Assembly: GCA_026193155.1 (NCBI GenBank)
Contig: JAPHSI010000172.1
Coordinates: 1-8,486, forward strand
DNA length: 8,486 nucleotides
Direction of reading: 5' to 3'
Source of the DNA: Sulfurimonadaceae bacterium
GTDB lineage: Bacteria > Campylobacterota > Campylobacteria > Campylobacterales > Sulfurimonadaceae
Position numbers and translations under genes: made by a program. The stretch's first letter is position 1, and each line of letters starts with the position of its first letter. The notes under the pieces were generated by a model that had not been told where the DNA came from, did no database searches, and saw only the letters and a list, made by a program, of their open reading frames with translations. Positions 5,869 through 8,486 of the stretch are shown here, piece by piece.

Positions 5869-6696
5869 ATGAAAACAACAATAATAATTTCTGTTTACAA
5901 AGATATAGAAGCTTTAGAATTAATTATTGAAAGCCTACTTTCTCAAACATATAATGATTTTGATATTCTCATTTCCGAAGATGGATCTTCTGCTGAGATG
6001 AGATTTTTTTTAGAAAAATATTCTAATAATGATAAAATATCTCATATTACACAAGAAGATGATGGATGGAGAAAAAATATAGCATTAAATAATGCTCTAA
6101 GAACAGCGAGTGGTGAATACCTGATTTTTTTAGATGGAGATATTGTTCCTTATAAGAATTTTGTAGAACATCATGTTAACTTAGCACAAAAAAATAGATT
6201 TTTAAGCGGAAGAAGAGTTGAATTAGGACCATTTTTTAGCGGTTTGATAAGAAAGAGAATATTATCTTATAGATTAATAGAAAAACTATACCTGTTATTT
6301 TACCCATTCTTAGTGCTGGATAAAGGTAGACATCTTGAAGAGGGTGTATATTTAAGACCTGGCAGTAAACTAGAAAAAAAAGTTAATTCTAAAAAGAAAA
6401 AGAAAATGATGTTAGTTGGATGTAATTTTTCTTGTTGGAAAAAAGATTTAGAGACAATAAATGGTTTTGATGAGGATTATTTATCACCATCAGTCGGTGA
6501 AGATGTGGATTTGTCGTGGCGTTTGAATCATTTTGGTATTACGTATAAATCAGTTAGATATATTGCTAATACATTTCATCTTTACCATGCTAGAAACTGG
6601 GGAAATGCTTTTGATGAAAATGAAGATATGATGAAAGAAAAAATTAGTAAAAAATTATATAGATGTAAAAATGGTCTTATAAAGGAGAATGATTAA
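5869..6696 (+). CDS. Glycosyltransferase family 2 protein, acceptor unknown
   Basis: This 275-residue GT-A fold glycosyltransferase has the nucleotide-binding N-terminal strand TTIIISVYKD, the SEDGS loop (36-40), DDGWRKNIALNNAL (64-77), the metal-binding DGD (89-91), and the C-terminal acceptor-side motif GEDVDLSWRL (210-219). The last resembles the galactosyltransferase C-terminal (7C) type, and FHLYH (236-240) follows it. Between DGD and GED is a long middle section with a hydrophobic stretch (about 134-150) and a run of lysines (175-179), which may hold the protein on the inner face of the membrane. It has no transmembrane pass I would defend. It probably adds a sugar to lipopolysaccharide or another surface glycan. 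Linkage to rmlACD allows, but does not show, that the donor is dTDP-rhamnose. The stop codon shares one base with the rmlA start (TAATG). Confidence 0.85.
   Translation: MKTTIIISVYKDIEALELIIESLLSQTYNDFDILISEDGSSAEMRFFLEKYSNNDKISHITQEDDGWRKNIALNNALRTASGEYLIFLDGDIVPYKNFVEHHVNLAQKNRFLSGRRVELGPFFSGLIRKRILSYRLIEKLYLLFYPFLVLDKGRHLEEGVYLRPGSKLEKKVNSKKKKKMMLVGCNFSCWKKDLETINGFDEDYLSPSVGEDVDLSWRLNHFGITYKSVRYIANTFHLYHARNWGNAFDENEDMMKEKISKKLYRCKNGLIKEND
6682..6687 (+). promoter_or_regulatory. Ribosome binding site of rmlA inside the preceding gene
   Basis: AAGGAG, 8 bases before the rmlA ATG, lies in the last codons of the glycosyltransferase gene. With the TAATG stop-start overlap, it points to translational coupling and confirms the rmlA start. 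Confidence 0.7.
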
Positions 6697-7580
6697 TGAA
6701 AGGAATAATATTAGCAGGAGGAAGTGGAACAAGGCTATATCCGATTACAAAAGGTGTGTCTAAACAACTAGTACCAATTTATGATAAACCGATGATATAT
6801 TATCCATTATCAGTTTTAATGTTAGCCGGTATAAAAGAGGTTTTAATAATATCTACTCCACATGATTTACCTAGATTTGAAGAACTATTAGGTGACGGTT
6901 CAGATATCGGTATGAAGTTTTCTTATGTTGTTCAACCAAGCCCAGATGGTCTTGCACAAGCATTTATACTTGGAGAAGAGTTTTTAGATGGTGATGATGC
7001 TTGTTTAGTTCTTGGTGATAATATTTTTTATGGTCACGGTTTAACTGAGTTACTTGCACAATCTGTGAAAAATGCTAAAGAAGAAAATAGTGCTACTGTA
7101 TTTGGCTACTACGTTAAGGATCCAGAACGTTACGGTGTAGCTGAGTTTGATAAAAAAGGAAACGTAACCTCTATTGAAGAAAAACCTAAAGAGCCTAAAA
7201 GTAACTATGCGGTAGTAGGGTTGTACTTTTATCCTGCTGATGTTGTTAAAAAATCTAAAGATGTTAAGCCATCAGACCGTGGTGAACTTGAGATAACGAC
7301 CTTAAACCAAGACTACTTAGATGAAAAAAGGTTGAAAGTTGAGTTGATGGGAAGAGGATATGCTTGGCTTGATACAGGTACACATGAATCACTACTTGAA
7401 GCTGGACAATTTATCCAAACAATTGAAAATAGACAAAGTCTAAAGGTAGCATGTATAGAAGAGATAGCTTATGAGATGGGTTATATTTCAAAAGAAAAGC
7501 TTTTAGAACTTGCAGAGCCTCTAAAGAAAAACCAATATGGACAATATCTGATTTCAAGAGCCAATCAGGATGTAAGATAG
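6696..7580 (+). CDS. rmlA: Glucose-1-phosphate thymidylyltransferase
   Basis: Catalyses the first step of dTDP-L-rhamnose synthesis in the cytoplasm: dTTP plus glucose-1-phosphate gives dTDP-glucose and pyrophosphate. It is 294 residues, the normal RmlA length. Visible motifs are the nucleotide-binding LAGGSGTRLYPIT (6-18, catalytic R13), SKQLVPIYDKPMIYYPLS (22-39), QPSPDGLAQAF (80-90), VLGDN with the metal-binding D108 (105-109), EEKP with substrate-contacting K163 (161-164), and AWLDTGTH with the second metal ligand D226 (223-230). The C-terminal helices are of the length seen in the allosterically inhibited tetrameric enzymes. Its base composition looks less AT-rich by eye than the preceding glycosyltransferase. 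It overlaps that gene by one base and abuts rmlC with no gap, so it sits inside an operon. Confidence 0.97.
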   Translation: MKGIILAGGSGTRLYPITKGVSKQLVPIYDKPMIYYPLSVLMLAGIKEVLIISTPHDLPRFEELLGDGSDIGMKFSYVVQPSPDGLAQAFILGEEFLDGDDACLVLGDNIFYGHGLTELLAQSVKNAKEENSATVFGYYVKDPERYGVAEFDKKGNVTSIEEKPKEPKSNYAVVGLYFYPADVVKKSKDVKPSDRGELEITTLNQDYLDEKRLKVELMGRGYAWLDTGTHESLLEAGQFIQTIENRQSLKVACIEEIAYEMGYISKEKLLELAEPLKKNQYGQYLISRANQDVR

Positions 7581-8156
7581 ATGAACTTTACTAGAACAGA
7601 GATTGAAGATGTAGTAATATGTGAACCTACAGTTCACGGTGATGAAAGAGGTTACTTTGTGGAGACTTTTCGAGGAGATAAGCTAGAAGAGTTTTTAGGT
7701 TATAAAATAAATTTTTGCCAAGATAATGAATCGAAGTCTTCTAAAGGTGTTCTAAGAGGATTACACTATCAACTAGCTCCTGCTGCTCAGACTAAACTTG
7801 TTCGTGTTATACAAGGACGTGTACTTGATGTAGCAGTAGATATTAGAAAAGGTTCTCCAACATTTGGTAAACATGTAGCAGTTGAACTCTCAAGTGAAAA
7901 TAAAAAACAATTATTGGTTCCGCGTGGATTTGCTCATGGTTTTGTAGTTCTGGAGGATGATACTGTATTCGCTTATAAAGTTGATAATTACTATAGCCCT
8001 GAGAACGATAGAGGTATAGCATTTGATGATAGTGATATAAATATTGACTGGCAAATTGAACATAGTGGACTAAACCTTTCAGCAAAAGATAAAGTGCAAG
8101 TAAAATTAAATGAAGCAACAGATATATTTGAATATGGTGTAAACTATTATGCATAA
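7581..8156 (+). CDS. rmlC: dTDP-4-dehydrorhamnose 3,5-epimerase
   Basis: Epimerises carbons 3 and 5 of dTDP-4-keto-6-deoxyglucose, the third step of dTDP-L-rhamnose synthesis. It is 191 residues and a cupin-fold protein that works as a dimer. Typical sequences are HGDERGYFVETF (19-30), the QDNESKSSKGVLRGLHYQ region ending at residue 64 with R59 and the catalytic base H62, TKLVRVIQG with K72 (71-79), VPRGFAHGF (113-121), the likely catalytic acid Y132 in AYKVDNYYSP, and D170, which by position pairs with H62. All key residues are present, so it should be active. The ATG follows the rmlA stop codon directly, with an AGGA 10 bases upstream (7567-7570). Confidence 0.96.
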   Translation: MNFTRTEIEDVVICEPTVHGDERGYFVETFRGDKLEEFLGYKINFCQDNESKSSKGVLRGLHYQLAPAAQTKLVRVIQGRVLDVAVDIRKGSPTFGKHVAVELSSENKKQLLVPRGFAHGFVVLEDDTVFAYKVDNYYSPENDRGIAFDDSDINIDWQIEHSGLNLSAKDKVQVKLNEATDIFEYGVNYYA

Positions 8157-8486
8157 TGTTTTAGTTACAGGTGCAAATGGACAACTTGGTTCAGAGATAA
8201 TAGAACTATCCTCCGGTTATGAGAATAACTATTTTTTTACTGACAGAACGAAACTTGATATCTCTAATATAGAATTAGTAAAAGACTACATAGAGTCTAA
8301 TAATATAGATGTTATTATAAACTGTGCAGCATATACGGCTGTAGATAAAGCAGAAGATGATAAAGAGAGTGCAGATAAAATAAATCATGTTGCAGTAAAA
8401 AATTTGTCAGAAATTGCAAAAGAAAAAAATATAAACTTAATTCATATATCAACTGATTATGTATTTGATGGTAAAAACTATAAGCC
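8149..8486 (+). CDS. rmlD: dTDP-4-dehydrorhamnose reductase, 3'-truncated by the window edge
   Basis: Reduces dTDP-4-keto-L-rhamnose to dTDP-L-rhamnose with NAD(P)H, the last step of the pathway. Only the first 112 codons are in the window; full-length proteins are about 280-300 residues. The translation begins MHNVLVTGANGQLGSEI, the Rossmann dinucleotide-binding start with GxNGQLG. It continues through LDISN, DVIINCAAYTAVDKAED, and LIHISTDYVFDG, the strand that brings the Thr/Ser and Tyr side of the active site in this short-chain dehydrogenase family. The catalytic YxxxK lies beyond the end. The start overlaps the end of rmlC by 8 bp in another frame, so translation is probably coupled. The ATG at 8149 is the only one fitting the Rossmann N-terminus. 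Confidence 0.95.
   Translation, partial: MHNVLVTGANGQLGSEIIELSSGYENNYFFTDRTKLDISNIELVKDYIESNNIDVIINCAAYTAVDKAEDDKESADKINHVAVKNLSEIAKEKNINLIHISTDYVFDGKNYK

Noticed and set aside
6391..6410. A-rich run in the glycosyltransferase as a frameshift or pseudogene lesion
   Set aside because: The frame continues without interruption into the conserved GEDVDLSWRL motif, so the gene is intact; only possible slippage remains as a minor remark.
7843..8154. 103-residue leftward open frame antisense to rmlC
   Set aside because: It is low-complexity, dominated by His, Leu and Tyr, and lies wholly within rmlC, whose full set of catalytic residues shows which strand is coding.

Overview
This window is AT-rich DNA with densely packed genes, most likely from a Campylobacterota (epsilonproteobacterial) chromosome of the Sulfurimonas/Sulfurovum/Arcobacter kind. 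The evidence is the pairing of a CcoI-type copper ATPase with CcoS, a small CKGCH monoheme cytochrome c of the c553 type, very AT-rich promoters with TATAAT-like -10 boxes and little visible -35, and a heptosyltransferase I leading into surface-polysaccharide genes. The genus is an inference; no rRNA or other marker gene is present.

Bases 1-2760 form a respiratory-oxidase maturation block. The copper-exporting ATPase CcoI enters cut off at its 5' end, and ccoS follows after 14 bp. Both serve assembly of cbb3-type cytochrome c oxidase. Facing them is a gene for a small periplasmic cytochrome c, separated by a 10-bp-stem hairpin that probably ends transcription from both sides. Bases 2742-2899 are a divergent promoter region. 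From it the cytochrome is read leftward and a YfaZ-like outer-membrane beta-barrel protein rightward. The barrel gene collides with a leftward gene, their stop codons overlapping by 4 bp. That gene encodes a membrane-anchored protein resembling a clan GH-A (TIM-barrel) glycosidase but apparently lacking the usual catalytic acid/base glutamate. It is the least understood gene here and the best candidate for something new.

Bases 4750-8486 hold surface-glycan genes. A 34-bp divergent promoter separates the glycosidase-like gene from waaC, the lipopolysaccharide inner-core heptosyltransferase I. waaC appears to have an extremely short or absent 5' leader. After a 104-bp gap with its own -10 box comes a tightly packed unit: a family-2 glycosyltransferase, rmlA (1-bp overlap), rmlC (0-bp gap) and rmlD (8-bp overlap, cut by the window end). 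RmlA, RmlC and RmlD carry out three of the four steps of dTDP-L-rhamnose synthesis. The missing 4,6-dehydratase RmlB would be expected just downstream.

I see no tRNA, rRNA, CRISPR array, insertion sequence, attachment site or replication origin, and no gene-free stretch longer than 158 bp. The window reads as ordinary chromosomal content. The observations most worth following are the altered active site of the glycosidase-like protein and the compact waaC promoter.
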